From contig NW_012236501.1 in assembly GCF_000787575.1 (NCBI RefSeq), positions 312,546-376,545 on the forward strand: a stretch of 64,000 nt of DNA. The letters run 5' to 3'. Shown piece by piece: positions 33,596 to 45,101 of the stretch (position 1 is the stretch's first letter; each line of letters begins with the position of its first letter). Made by a program: the position numbers and the translations under genes. The DNA comes from Acytostelium subglobosum LB1. Lineage: Eukaryota > Evosea > Eumycetozoa > Acytosteliales > Acytosteliaceae. The notes beneath the pieces were generated by a model. The model was not told the origin of the DNA and did no database searches. It saw nothing but the letters and a program-made list of their open reading frames with translations.

Positions 33596-36496
33596 TTATT
33601 GATCAAGTTGCAAAGGTTGACTGTCTACCGCCTGGAACATTGCTATTCGCTCTTCTAGGTCACGTATGATATCGCTAAGCTTGATGGTGATCATTGAGTT
33701 GGTTAAAGGATTGATTGGTGGAGGGGAGCTTGGTACACCCCAACTAGCCTTGAGTGCTTCGCCAATCACCAACTGATGGTTGACACTTTGTGTCAGTTCG
33801 TTGACACTGAGCTGGGACAGCCGTTCCTCACAGTCTCGGATATCTTGAATGAATTTCAGGTTGTTCAAGTTCCATTCCAACACTCTGTTGCCCATTGATT
33901 GACTTAACTTGTGGACGTCCTTCAGCATGTTGACCTTGTTTGAGATGTTGACCAACACATTTGCAAATTCAGCAACGTCTCGTCTTGGCAGTTGGCTCGC
34001 CAGTGTCTTGTTGGGACAGCCAATGTTGCCAAGCTTGATGTCCAAGTTAAATACTGTTGCATTAATAAATATATTCTCCAATCTAATATCATGATGATTG
34101 AATCCAAGGGTATGTATCTCTTCGATGGCCCTGGCAACTGACTCTGCTATTACCAGGCCTTGATAGTATGTCACTGGGTTGTTGTCCAAGTAAGTCATTA
34201 GGTCTACACCGTGACTTGGGTATACAAGTTGTGTACAGGTTGTGTCATGAAACACGGCGAGAAGTGGTAGAAGGTCGCCATCCTTGTCAGTGATCAAAAG
34301 TGTGTAGTATGCCTCCTCGAAGAAGGCCAAGTGTGAAGGTGTGATAGTAGGCGATGGTTGATTGGCAATGTGTGCCATCTGTTTGACATAGACTGTCCTG
34401 CCACCAAGTACGCCAGCAAAGGTGACTCCAGACGGTCCGTATCCAACAATGTTGGCCATGCCAGTGATTGTGTGAAATGGGTTGTTGAGTTTGAATTGAT
34501 TGGCCATTGTCTCCATGTGTAGCATGCCAATCTTGTGATGTAGGCTGGACAGGTCTTCGATGCGCGTCCTTAGACTCTCCAACTTGGCCAGGAATCGTGT
34601 ATATATTGAGATGGGCGCTTTCATCTCCTTCATATAATCCTGAAAGACCTTTTCAATGCCCAATACCATGTCGGGCATGTAGAGATAGTATCCACACAAT
34701 GAGAGTATCTTCTCCATGATCCTCCTCTTAAACTGTTTGTTGATCACCTTTTTGTTGGGTGTGAGGCTGGTCCTGGGCTTCTGTACCCTGTGTTGTAGTC
34801 TCAATGATTGAGACAAAGAGTCAAACAGCTTCTTGCCAATGTCCCATGTTAGACTATCCAATGAATACTCTTTGTCTTTGAGTAGTTCCAATATATATTG
34901 GTTGTTTTGTTGTGATTGAATGGCTTCATTACATTTGATCTCTAGACGTCCGCGAAGTGTCATGACCACCGGACTTGTAATATTGTCAAAGAACCAACGC
35001 GATATCTTTGCCTTGAATGCTCCAATGGCCTCCAGTTTGAATGAAGAGTTTCCTTCCTTGCCATCGTACTGCTGGAGCTCAATGTCACCTGCCATCTCCA
35101 TTGCCACATCTTTGGACACCTCACATTGTTGGGTGAGTAGTTTGGGGAGCTCCATGATTGATTCCTTATATTGCAGCCAAAGGTTGTTGAGGAACTGGTC
35201 CACCTGCTTTGGAAAGTCGGATGACGACGTTGCTGGGGATTCACTCACACCTCTGTTTGGAAGGACAAAGGTGTAGAACCTCTGGCACAGCTCAATCAGC
35301 TCATCGAGAACGAACTTTATGATTGAGTGTCTGATTGAGATCATCCACCTCGTCAGTCGCTCAACGAACCGTCCAAACAATCGCTTGCTGCCATGCTTGG
35401 CCGCCAAGAAGTCCATCGAGTTGACCAAGGAGAACTGTGATGGCTTGGCTCGCCCATTCAACACCTTTCGAACACTCAACTGTTGAAAGATTGAAATCTC
35501 CTCCTGTAGCAGATGTTCATCGGTAACATCATGTAGGTTGTCAAGGTTTTGACTGTTCTTGAATGCTGCCACGTTGAACTTTGTGTTGGCAAAGAAGACA
35601 TGTGAGTCCAAATCAAAGCCATCGACAATCTTTGTTTGACTTTTGAAGTCCTTGTATGATTGAACCTCTGTGTCTGAGAATGCAGGGTTGACATAGCAAA
35701 AGACAGCAGCGTTGGGACTGACATGAGAGAAGAAGTTGGACCGCATCGCTGTTGTGTAAACATGCTCGTCATTTCTTGTACCTGGGATGTCGTACACCTC
35801 TAGACCGCCCTCAAGCATCGGGATAGGGTAACTGATCACCACTATCTTCTGCGTCCACTCATCAATGGAGTTGTCATCTTCCTCTGCAGGGCGACGGAGC
35901 AGAGGCCAAGCTATCTTAGTCGCTTGCCTTGGGTCGGCAACTGTTGCCAGACTGATCACAGGTTCATCGGCGATGATCTCAGTACCACTAGGTACCAACT
36001 TGTGGAAACTGACTGATGATTCTGCCAGTGTACTATAGCGTAGTATAGTGATTCGAGTTGTTGTTACGATGGGCAATGAAACACCAAAGAGAGTGTTGAT
36101 CAATGTAGTCTTGCCCGAGCAAACAGGACCAACAAAGGCCAACTTGAACTTAGACGTCTTCTCAACCATACTCTTTATCTTTTTCAATCTCTCCTTTGAG
36201 AGCATTATCTCAAGTATGTTTACATTGTTGTTGATGTTATTGTTGTTGTTGTTGTTGTTCAATGGAGGTGATTGAGGTGGGATGATTGTATTATTGATAG
36301 AATCAGAGGTGAAACAAGGGTCTGTAGCTATATCATTGAATGTCTCTGTGATGTGTGACAACACTGTCATCTGTTGTATAAGACTTGTAAAGGTTGAATG
36401 AGCATCATTCATATATCTTTGTCTACTCTCATCTTCATTAGGTGTATTTGGAGTAGGTACAATAGTATTTAAATCAAATATATTGTTGATCATCAT
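33596..36496 (-). CDS. Intronless GPK GTPase with partially degenerate kinase domain
   Basis: One open frame of 966 residues, no intron at the P-loop. Residues about 70-95 are Pro/Asn-rich, then GPVCSGKTT (123-131), TTRITILRYS (switch I region), EVYDIPGTR (G3) and FFANTKFNVAA (G4-like). The helical middle carries the RFVERLTRW motif shared with the other members. The kinase-like C-terminus keeps more catalytic residues than the common type: GPSGVTFAG as loop, VYVK (beta-3 Lys), NHHDIRLEN (HxD plus Asn), but KLGNIG where DFG should be, so the metal-binding Asp is replaced by Asn. Some pseudokinases of this kind bind nucleotide without efficient transfer. Closest relative in the window is 56973-59636. 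Divergent from the gene at 36815. Confidence 0.88.
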   Translation of the reverse strand: MMINNIFDLNTIVPTPNTPNEDESRQRYMNDAHSTFTSLIQQMTVLSHITETFNDIATDPCFTSDSINNTIIPPQSPPLNNNNNNNNINNNVNILEIMLSKERLKKIKSMVEKTSKFKLAFVGPVCSGKTTLINTLFGVSLPIVTTTRITILRYSTLAESSVSFHKLVPSGTEIIADEPVISLATVADPRQATKIAWPLLRRPAEEDDNSIDEWTQKIVVISYPIPMLEGGLEVYDIPGTRNDEHVYTTAMRSNFFSHVSPNAAVFCYVNPAFSDTEVQSYKDFKSQTKIVDGFDLDSHVFFANTKFNVAAFKNSQNLDNLHDVTDEHLLQEEISIFQQLSVRKVLNGRAKPSQFSLVNSMDFLAAKHGSKRLFGRFVERLTRWMISIRHSIIKFVLDELIELCQRFYTFVLPNRGVSESPATSSSDFPKQVDQFLNNLWLQYKESIMELPKLLTQQCEVSKDVAMEMAGDIELQQYDGKEGNSSFKLEAIGAFKAKISRWFFDNITSPVVMTLRGRLEIKCNEAIQSQQNNQYILELLKDKEYSLDSLTWDIGKKLFDSLSQSLRLQHRVQKPRTSLTPNKKVINKQFKRRIMEKILSLCGYYLYMPDMVLGIEKVFQDYMKEMKAPISIYTRFLAKLESLRTRIEDLSSLHHKIGMLHMETMANQFKLNNPFHTITGMANIVGYGPSGVTFAGVLGGRTVYVKQMAHIANQPSPTITPSHLAFFEEAYYTLLITDKDGDLLPLLAVFHDTTCTQLVYPSHGVDLMTYLDNNPVTYYQGLVIAESVARAIEEIHTLGFNHHDIRLENIFINATVFNLDIKLGNIGCPNKTLASQLPRRDVAEFANVLVNISNKVNMLKDVHKLSQSMGNRVLEWNLNNLKFIQDIRDCEERLSQLSVNELTQSVNHQLVIGEALKASWGVPSSPPPINPLTNSMITIKLSDIIRDLEERIAMFQAVDSQPLQLDQ

Positions 36497-36814
36497 ATCA
36501 TTATCATATATTGTTATTATTATTAGTATTTGTATTATTACATGTGTAGAGAGTAAGTATTTAAATTAAATGATTGATTAGATGTAGGGAATGAATGATG
36601 TTGGTGTTGTTGGAGAAGTGATGTTGGTGTTGTTGGAGAAGTGATGGCTAAAGTCCAACTTGGAAATTCACTTTGCAAAGTCTGCCAACAACATAAATAT
36701 CTCCATTTGTTTAAAATGAATGAATGAATGCAGTCTGGCCTCAACATCTACATCACTCATTACTTCATCTATCTATTCCATAGAGATATACAATACTTAT
36801 AACAAAGATTATTG
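36497..36814. promoter_or_regulatory. Divergent promoter region with AACTTGGA motif
   Basis: 318 nt between two divergent GPK genes. A direct repeat of about 24 nt (GATGTTGGTGTTGTTGGAGAAG, at about 36597-36618 and 36621-36642) is followed by CCAACTTGGAAATTCACTTTGC. AACTTGGA at 36657-36664 lies about 150 nt before the plus-strand start and recurs upstream of three other family genes. No gene is seen. Confidence 0.4.
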
Positions 36815-39110
36815 ATGAATTCAAACTCCCTGATTAGTAACTTATCATCATTCGTTGATGTGGATGTTACAACAGATCATGTAAAGAAGATTATTAACTC
36901 ACTAGAGTTACATAAGGAATGCAATGTGAAGTACTTGACATTGATGGATGATCTGTCATTATGTACAAAGTCGTTGGATGGTTTGGTAGAGCTACCAAAC
37001 AAACCTGTTGAGCATCCTAGGAGAGAGGACTTCCCAAAGACCAAGCGCATTGCATTCTGTGGTCCATCACACTCTGGAAAGGTAAGATATTATTGTTTGA
37101 TTGACTGATTGATTGAATGTTTGAGTGATTACAAGAACTGACATTCTCAATCAACTATGATAGTCAGCAATGATCAATACATTACTCGACATTCCACAGC
37201 TTCTACCAACAGGTCCTGGACATACAACTGGAAGGATATGCATTATTAGATATTCGCCAACGATCTGTATAAAGTTCTACACACTCAAAGTTGACAGGTT
37301 ACAATGTTTAGACAACGAGACCATAACAATGGAGTCGAATGTATTTAACATTGAAGCCAAGAGGAATCTAAAATTGTTAATCAAACAAAACTTAGAGCGA
37401 CCAGATGGCATCGAGAATGATTACGACATATACAATGAATGGGCCAGCAAGATTGTCAGTATCGAGTTTCCATCCCCACTTCTAAAGCCAGGTTTGGAAA
37501 TTATCGATACTCCAGGCTTCAGTGGATGGGAAAACAGGATTCAGTTCGCCATCCGAAAGGACTTCTTCAATCTATACCAACCATCTGGAGTCATCTTTTG
37601 CTACCCCAATTCAGTGTTCACTGATGCAGAAGTTAAGTCTCTGGATAGTATCTTGAAATCACTTCCCAGTGATTCAACTGCCAAGGATTCAATATTCTTT
37701 GTAAACACCAAAGTTTCAGAGAAGGACATTGGCCTTTCCAACAACATCGAGCTTGGAACAGAAGTTCCACTGGACTTAATCATCAATCACAGAATTGGTC
37801 TACTCTCGAAGTTAATGGTATCTCATCCCAAAACTACCATCGATGATACTCGCTTCGCCATTATCGACTGTCTTGACTTCGTCAGATTTCCAAAATCTCC
37901 CAATCCCAGGTACATGTTCCATCAGTTCATTGATCGTCTGACCAAGTGGATTGCAAGTCTCCATCCCCAGATGGTTGTCTACCCTTTTGGGGAAGTCGAG
38001 CAGGAGTGCCGAACCATGTCAACTAAGATTGAATTGGTACAGTCGGTCATCAGCAACATTTCCGATCACAACAAGCTGATGAGAGAGTCTGAACTGATGC
38101 TCACCAACTTTGCATCTATGGTTACAATATCCCTAAACAAGCTTATTGGAAACATTCCAACCATTGTCAGACGTACGATCAGCTCAGTACTCGACTTTGT
38201 TGACAAGCATGCCAGTAACGATGTAGCGATGCGTATCCAAGTAGTCGACTTCCTCAGAGCAGAGATCATCCTCAAGGTAAACTGTCTCATTGAGGAGATG
38301 GTCACGTCATCAATTGTCACTATAGTCATGTCACTGTTTGAAGAAGTTACTCCTGTAAACTTGATGATCAGGTTTGGAATGAAGACCTTCCAGAGTATAG
38401 TCAACAATCAGTTTGTGACAGCTTTGTCAAAAGGACTATCTGGAATGATCAACAACACACTGGAGGAGGGCTTCCTAGCATACTTCATCGCACCTACTAC
38501 AATGGACAACAATGGACTCAAAGGTTTGATATCCAAGTATCCAGACTCAATCAAAACCAAAGACATCGAGAAACAGGTGGAGCAAGCCATCAATCGCAAG
38601 TTCATGATGCTCAGGTCCATGGTTGCCCTACAAATCAAGGTCATCGAGTCCAAATCAAGTCCCAACATGCTGAATGACCTGTTGACCAAGTCTTTAGACC
38701 AACTCAACGCTCTGTACCTTAATGTCCTAGCACTTCATTGCAAGCTACACCTCCCATTTGAAAGTCTTCAGGTGGATCGATCCAAGGTAGTTGGTAAGGT
38801 TAGTGTAGGATCATTATACACAGGAACAATGATGAACCGATCATTCTTGGTACAGATAGTCAAGCCAGGAAAGGACAAGGCTGTGATGAGTAATTTGCTT
38901 AAACAGGTCAGAATGTCCAACGATGTCAACTTCATTCCAATGACACTACAAGCCATATTCAAACAGAATGATGGAGCAAATGACGATGTTGAGTGGATAT
39001 TATTATACAATCAACTCAATTCATTTGAACAATTACTCAAAGATCAAATTTCATCAAAGACCATATTCCTGGTCACTCAAATGTTCCAATCATTATTTCC
39101 AGGATGGTAG
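36815..39110 (+). CDS. GPK family GTPase with kinase N-lobe only (type 2)
   Basis: Exon 1 36815-37081 (89 codons), intron 37082-37163, exon 2 37164-39110; 737 residues, about 190 fewer than full-length members. P-loop GPSHSGK then SAMINTLL; LPTGPGHTTGR; IIDTPGFSGW for G3; FFVNTKVSEKD for G4. After the helical region the kinase-like N-lobe is clear (VDRSKVVGKVSVGSLYTG, FLVQIVKP, QAIFKQ, VEWILLYNQL), but the protein ends with LVTQMFQSLF at the position of the alpha-E helix, so the whole C-lobe with the HRD and DFG positions is absent. The tandem neighbour at 39427 ends at the same point with a similar tail, so this is an inherited architecture and not a random stop. Start at 36815 (MNSNSLI) matches the neighbour's MNSNSLIV. 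Confidence 0.88.
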
Positions 39111-39426
39111 GATGTATTTCATCAGGACGATCCAAGAGCATCGTTCATTCATATCCTTGGATATGTCAATATAATAAAATATATTTAAAATTTTTATTAT
39201 TGATTGATGGCCCATTATAGTCTCGGGGTTGGTCAAGGACCATCAACACCCAAACTTGGATACTCACTTTAGTGATCGGGGAAGGATGGGGGAAAATATC
39301 TGTTTGTGCTTAAAAAGAATGATCAAAACTACAACCAAACCAACAACTGTTACAATCAACTACTATTCCACCAACAAACATTATTACAACTACTACCATA
39401 ACTAACTATTCATATAAAGTAACAAG
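39111..39426. promoter_or_regulatory. Intergenic spacer with AAACTTGGA motif
   Basis: 316 nt between tandem type-2 genes. It contains AAACTTGGA (39252-39260) followed by TACTCACTTT, close to AACTTGGAAATTCACTTT in the spacer upstream of 36815. A CT/CA-rich leader precedes the start at 39427. No coding relic was found. Confidence 0.4.
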
Positions 39427-41674
39427 ATGAATTCCAACTCATTGATAGTTAACTCTACATATGACAGTAAATGTATTGATATACCAAAGGATGTTCAGGA
39501 TATCGAAGACCCTTTAAAGAAGATGATTGCAACACTAAAGATCATTGGTGAGGTCAATGACATAATCACTAAAGATCAGTCATCTTGTATCGCACCATTG
39601 GATGGTCTAGTACAACCAAGCGAACCTATGGCTGTCCCAAAGGTCAAGATAGCCTTATGTGGTCCAACTCATTCTGGAAAGGTAGGTATGCTAACGAATG
39701 ATTGAATGATTGATTGATTGTATGATTGATTGAACTTACATTCTTAAACAACGGGCACAGTCAACATTGATCAACTCTATACTGTCGATACCCAACTTGA
39801 TGCCATCAGGTGCAGGACATGCATCAGGAAGGATATGCATACTGCGTTATTCTCCAACGATTAGTATCAAGTTCTTCAGAGTGGCACCTCAAGAAGGAGG
39901 CAACCTCCCAAGCATATTGGATTGTATCCACCATGAAACAATCACAATAGGGAATGAACTCAATTTGGAGACGAGGAGGAATTTTAATAAGGAGATGAAG
40001 ACACATCTACAACGACCTGATGACATTGAAGACGACGAAGCTCTGTTCGAAGTGTGGGCCAGCAAGATTGTGATGGTTGAGCTCCCGTCACCTTTGCTCG
40101 AGACTGGATTGGAGATCATCGATGTTCCAGGTTACAGTGTATCAGATCAAGCATCATTGTTCACCATCCGCAAAGACTTCTTCGAAGCCTACACTCCAAA
40201 CGGCGTCCTCTTTTGCTATTCATACAATGGGATTCTGGATTTTGCATTCCCTGACTTGGTCAACTCAATGCCAAGTGATGTGGAGAGGCAATCAATATTC
40301 TTTGTCAACACTAAGGCTTCCAAGAGTGAAATCGCTTGTTCTAATGGCCTTGGTCCACTGGATACTGTGCCTGTGGAGATGATGAAGGGATACATTGGTG
40401 ACTCTCTCTCTCAGCTAAAGTCCTTTGATCTCAACACTCTATGGGACGAACAGAACTTTGCAATAGTCAACGCCTTGGATTTTATAAGATATCCAAGACA
40501 AGTGGAGAACAGATTCATCTTCCAGCAGTTCACTGATCGTTTGACCAACTGGATTGCCAAACTCATTTGTCGAGTTGGAGACACCTACCTCAAAAGTGTC
40601 GAGCAAGAGTGCATAACAATGTCAAACAAGATTGAATCATTAGTCAACATGGCCAATCTAATGGCTAGCAAGGATGAACGCGACAAAATGGCAAAGGAGT
40701 CTGAAAAGATGATGGCCAGTTATACTTTACTGGTGTCAGAGTCTCTCAAGAAGTTCATTGAATCCATTCCATCTCTGATCAAGCCTATCTTTATGGAGAA
40801 CTTCGAGTCCAACGATGAACCTAAAGCTATTCCACTCATCGACCAAATAATGGCAAAGTCAATGCCCAAGGTACACAAACTCATCAATGAGTCTGCTCCA
40901 GCAAACATTTACAATCATATCATTCCAAAACCATTGGTGGAAAGTTCGCTTGATTACTTGCTGGTCAGGTTTGCAATCAATAAGTTCAGGAGAGGCACTG
41001 ATACAGAGTTTGGATCAATCTTGTTCAAAGAGGTGGCTGGAATGATCAACTCATACTTGGACGACACTTACTTCAATTACCTCAACTTGAATACTACCTC
41101 TTCATATACCAATGTCATCGACACTTGGCTTTTGAAGCAACAGGTAGAACCAGTCATCAAGCGCAAGCTACTCACACTCAAACCCTCCCTCTCATATCTG
41201 ATCAGTCAGGTATATTTACAGACACCAAATATGCTCAATGACTTGTTTAACCAGTCATTGAGCCTGTACAACCTGTTGTACCTTGAGGTACTTGCTCACC
41301 AATGCAAGCTACGCCTCCCATTCGATCTCCTAAAGGTGGATAGAACAAAGGTTGTAGGTGATGGCTATGTTGGATCAATATACACTGGAACAATGAAGGG
41401 TCAAACATACTTGGTACAAATAGTGAAGCCCATGGAGGACAAGGAAGTGATGGACAAGTTGATCAAACAGGTCAGAATGTCCAACAATGCCAACTTCATT
41501 CCAATGACATTACAAGCAATTTTCAAACATACTGATGGTGCCAATGATGATGTCGAGTGGATATTATTATACAATCAACTCAAATCATTTGAACCATTAC
41601 TCAAAGACCAGATATCATCACAAACCAAGTTCTTGGTCACTCAATTGTTCCAATCATTATTCGTTCCAAAGTAG
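39427..41674 (+). CDS. GPK family GTPase with kinase N-lobe only (type 2, tandem copy)
   Basis: Exon 1 39427-39681 (85 codons), intron 39682-39760, exon 2 39761-41674; 722 residues, intact. GPTHSGK/STLINSIL; LMPSGAGHASGR; IIDVPGYS; FFVNTKASK. The kinase-like part starts at VDRTKVVGDGYVGSIYTG, with FLVQ replaced by YLVQIVKP, and stops after KFLVTQLFQSLFVPK, the same truncation point as the upstream copy. The shared DGANDDVEWILLYNQL and KQVRMSN segments show the two arose by tandem duplication after the C-lobe was lost. No catalytic kinase residue can be present, so any role of this module would be binding or scaffolding. Followed after 293 nt by the third type-2 gene. Confidence 0.88.
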
Positions 41675-41967
41675 CTACAAACGATCCATTAATAATTAAA
41701 TGGATACAAGTATGTTGATGAAATAATAAATCTTGGTAATATTACAATTGATTGAACTTATTGATTAGTTGATAGATTGATTCAAGGAGTGTAACGTGAT
41801 GATCAAAGTTGTTAGATTCTTTGAAAGTTGGGGGTTTTTAGACGAGTGTTGACAAAGACATCAACTCGATCGCTTGAGTGTCTAGAGATCGATGAGTCAC
41901 CTAAGTATCTTACTTACATAGTTCATCAAATACAAAGACATGTACAACTACAATTACAATAACAAAT

Positions 41968-44250
41968 ATGAGTGTAACAGATAATAATATATATAATAAT
42001 AATAATAATGACATTGGTGATGATCATAACATTACATATATACCACAAGATGTAAAGGATATTGATGATCCTTTGAACAGATTGAAAGCAGCACTTAGCA
42101 AATATAATGAACTAAAGGAGATGTGTATATCAAAGATAGATGACCTATCATCATGTTCCAATCTATTGGATGGTGTTGTTGATTCATCTTCTCCCTCCTA
42201 CGATTCACTGCTCAAGGAGAAGGATGATTCAAACGTCAAGGTTGTGTTGGCGGGTCCGACCCAATCTGGAAAGGTAAACATCAATCATTGATTCATTCAT
42301 TCATTCAATCAATCAATCATAACAACAACAACAACAACTAACAATCAATCATTCAATCATTCAATCATATATACATAGTCTATGTTGATCAATGTACTTC
42401 TCTCTATGCATATCTTGCCAACAGGAACAGAGAATGTAACATCAAGGATATGCATATTAAGAAACTCGCCAACGATTTGTATCAAGTTATTCAGGGTAGT
42501 TACTCAACAAGACAATGGGACCAGCTACTTGGAATGCTTGGACGATGAGACAATCACCTTTGAGTCGAGCGATTTGAATCTGGAGCCAATAAGAATGCAG
42601 TTGAGGACCTGCTTGGACATGCATTTGGTCTGGAAATGGACCACTGCAGATAGTACAGCGTCATTCAAAGAGTGGACCAACAAGGTTGTGATGTTGGAGT
42701 TCCCTTCGCCCCTGCTCGAGACTGGCCTGGAGATCATCGATCTACCTGGCTTCAGCCCTACCAACAATACAACAATCTCCCCTATCTACAAGGACTTCTT
42801 CCAAGCATACCAGCCAACTGGTATCATGTACTGCTACCCCAACTCATCAAGGATGGATGGACTCACAGACTTGATAAGCTCATTGCCAACGGACTGCACG
42901 GCCAGGAAGTCGATATTCATTGCACACACCATGGTATCATGGCATGAGGTACAGACGATGAACAATATACAGCCTGGCGAGGGTGTATCGCTCGAGTGGA
43001 TCGATAGACATTCACACCAATGCTACTTGAAACAGGACAACTCGACACATGGCGGCAGCCCGCAGACCTTTGCTCTTGTCAACTCATTGGACTTTGTCAT
43101 GCAACCAAAGACAAATGAGACCAGGTACATCTTCCAGCAGTTCATCAACAAACTTATCAAATGGATTGCCAGGCTCTATCGGACAAGGGGAGACATCAAC
43201 CTGAGCTTGGTTGAGAAGGAGTGTAATCGCATGGCCACAAAAATTCAAACGACTCAGTCTATCCTCACCAACATTGAGGACTACAGCAAGGTGATTGAAG
43301 ACTCTGCCCACACATTGGCCAGCATTGAATCGGAGATCAGTGGATCATTGTGCTCGGTCATTGAAACCATTCCTACATTGATCAAACAAGTCTTTGCAAC
43401 CAAGCTAATGACTTTGATCAACGAATCGGTATCACTTGAAACAGTGGAGTACATCAAAGACGAGGTGCTACACTTTGCAATCAATCAGTTGGAGGCCGAT
43501 GTGGCCAGTTCAATTGGAACATTTCCCAACACAATCCTTGAGCAAGGTGACTCTATTGTGAGCATTTTGATGAAGTACACCAAGAAGGTGTTGGAGCACA
43601 CGATGAGGACACCCATTGCCACACTCCTATCAAAAGATATATCATCAGCCATCTACACCTATCTCTTGGAAGGATTCCTGACCTTCTTTACAACAACGCC
43701 AACCCCCGCCGTGGAGCATAACGGAGCAGCCGACCTCATGACATTCGTCGATCTCTATCCAGAATCAATCAATATCAAGAAGTTAGAGATGGAGATCGAA
43801 CAGATAGTCATCCGCAAGTTCAACATATTCAAGTGCTACAACATCTTGCAGATCAAGGGATTGGAGACTAGATCACCAAACATGTTGCCTAATCTGATGA
43901 GCACCTGTCTGGAGAGATACAATGCTCTTTACTTGGACACATACATACTCCACAGTAGATTGTTCTATCCATTCGACTATCCACTGGTCGACAAGTCCAA
44001 GGTGATGACAGAGGACAGCACGGGATTCTACCATGGTACAATCAATGATAAAGCATTCTTTGTCAAGATGGTCAACAGTAACAATGAGGATCATGATATC
44101 AAACGTTCATTGGCACAGCAAGTGAGAATGATGAGTACAACCTCATCGCTTCCAATGGCCCTATCATCAGTATTCTATCAATATGATGCATTGAATGGTC
44201 AATCTGAATGGTTACTTTTGTTCATTCAAGATCAAGGCAACAACGACCCT

Positions 44251-44281
<31 letters not shown>

Positions 44282-44991
44282 CTACCAAAGATTACAACAC
44301 CGACCATGGCAACACCGAAGATAACAACACCGACAAAGGCAACACTGACATTGGCAACACCGAAGATAACAACTCCGTCAATGGCAACACTGACGATAGC
44401 AACACCAACGAAAACAACACTGGCTCGACTACTGCCAATGATGGATCGTCCTCCACCATATCAAAGGAAGAAGAGCAGGTTAGCCAACCAGAGGAGAATG
44501 ATGGGAATAATTCTACTCAATCCAGCCATTCAATCAAAAGCAACGATGCTCTGACTGATTTGATTGAAGTGCCTCAATCAAAACTCTTTGTAGTGCTAAA
44601 GGAGTCGAACATTGATACGTTGGCAATCGCATTGAACATATCGCCAGACAGGATGTGGTCCATGATGGGCGAGAACAACATACCTATTGGTACCAAGACA
44701 ACTTTCAGCGATGCACTCCAGCACTTTAGAGATAATCCACCATCATTCATAAAAGCGATCACTCGACACAATGAACGTGAATGGCGAAATGATCAGCTAC
44801 GCGAATGGCTTGCTGGCATTGGGCTGCACACGACGCGATTGACCAGTATAATTGAACACCTTGGCAAATATACATTCAAAGCGTTTGCTGAAAGAGCAAA
44901 GCGCAGTGAACTTGATCAAAGTATTATACCAGAGTCATATAGGCTCTATCTAATCAATGTACTTCCAACTATAATATCCAACGATCAATAA
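41968..44991 (+). CDS. GPK family GTPase with SAM-like C-terminal domain instead of kinase C-lobe
   Basis: Exon 1 41968-42273 (102 codons), intron 42274-42378, exon 2 42379-44991; 972 residues. The 293-nt upstream spacer shows no gene. P-loop GPTQSGK/SMLINVLL, LPTGTENVTSR, IIDLPGFS, but the G4 position reads IAHTMVS instead of NTK. The kinase-like N-lobe resembles the two tandem copies upstream (VDKSKVM, QVRMMS). It is cut after LLLFIQDQ, followed by a 100-residue Asn/Thr/Asp-rich tract of NTEDNNTDKGNT-like repeats (about 44230-44420), a Ser/Glu linker, and a new folded region of about 170 residues. Its last part (LREWLAGIGLHTTRL ... FKAFAERAKRSELD) reads like a SAM-type helical bundle, and the part before it (LFVVLKESNIDTLAIALNI) is also helical. 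SAM domains mediate oligomerisation; the assignment is tentative. Confidence 0.82.
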
Positions 44992-45101
44992 ATATATGTA
45001 CATCACAATGATATTCTCATTTGACCCAGCGAATTGTATGATTAATCATGATTGATTCGTTCATGATTGTATAACTTTTATTAATATATGTTGTTGGTGT
45101 C

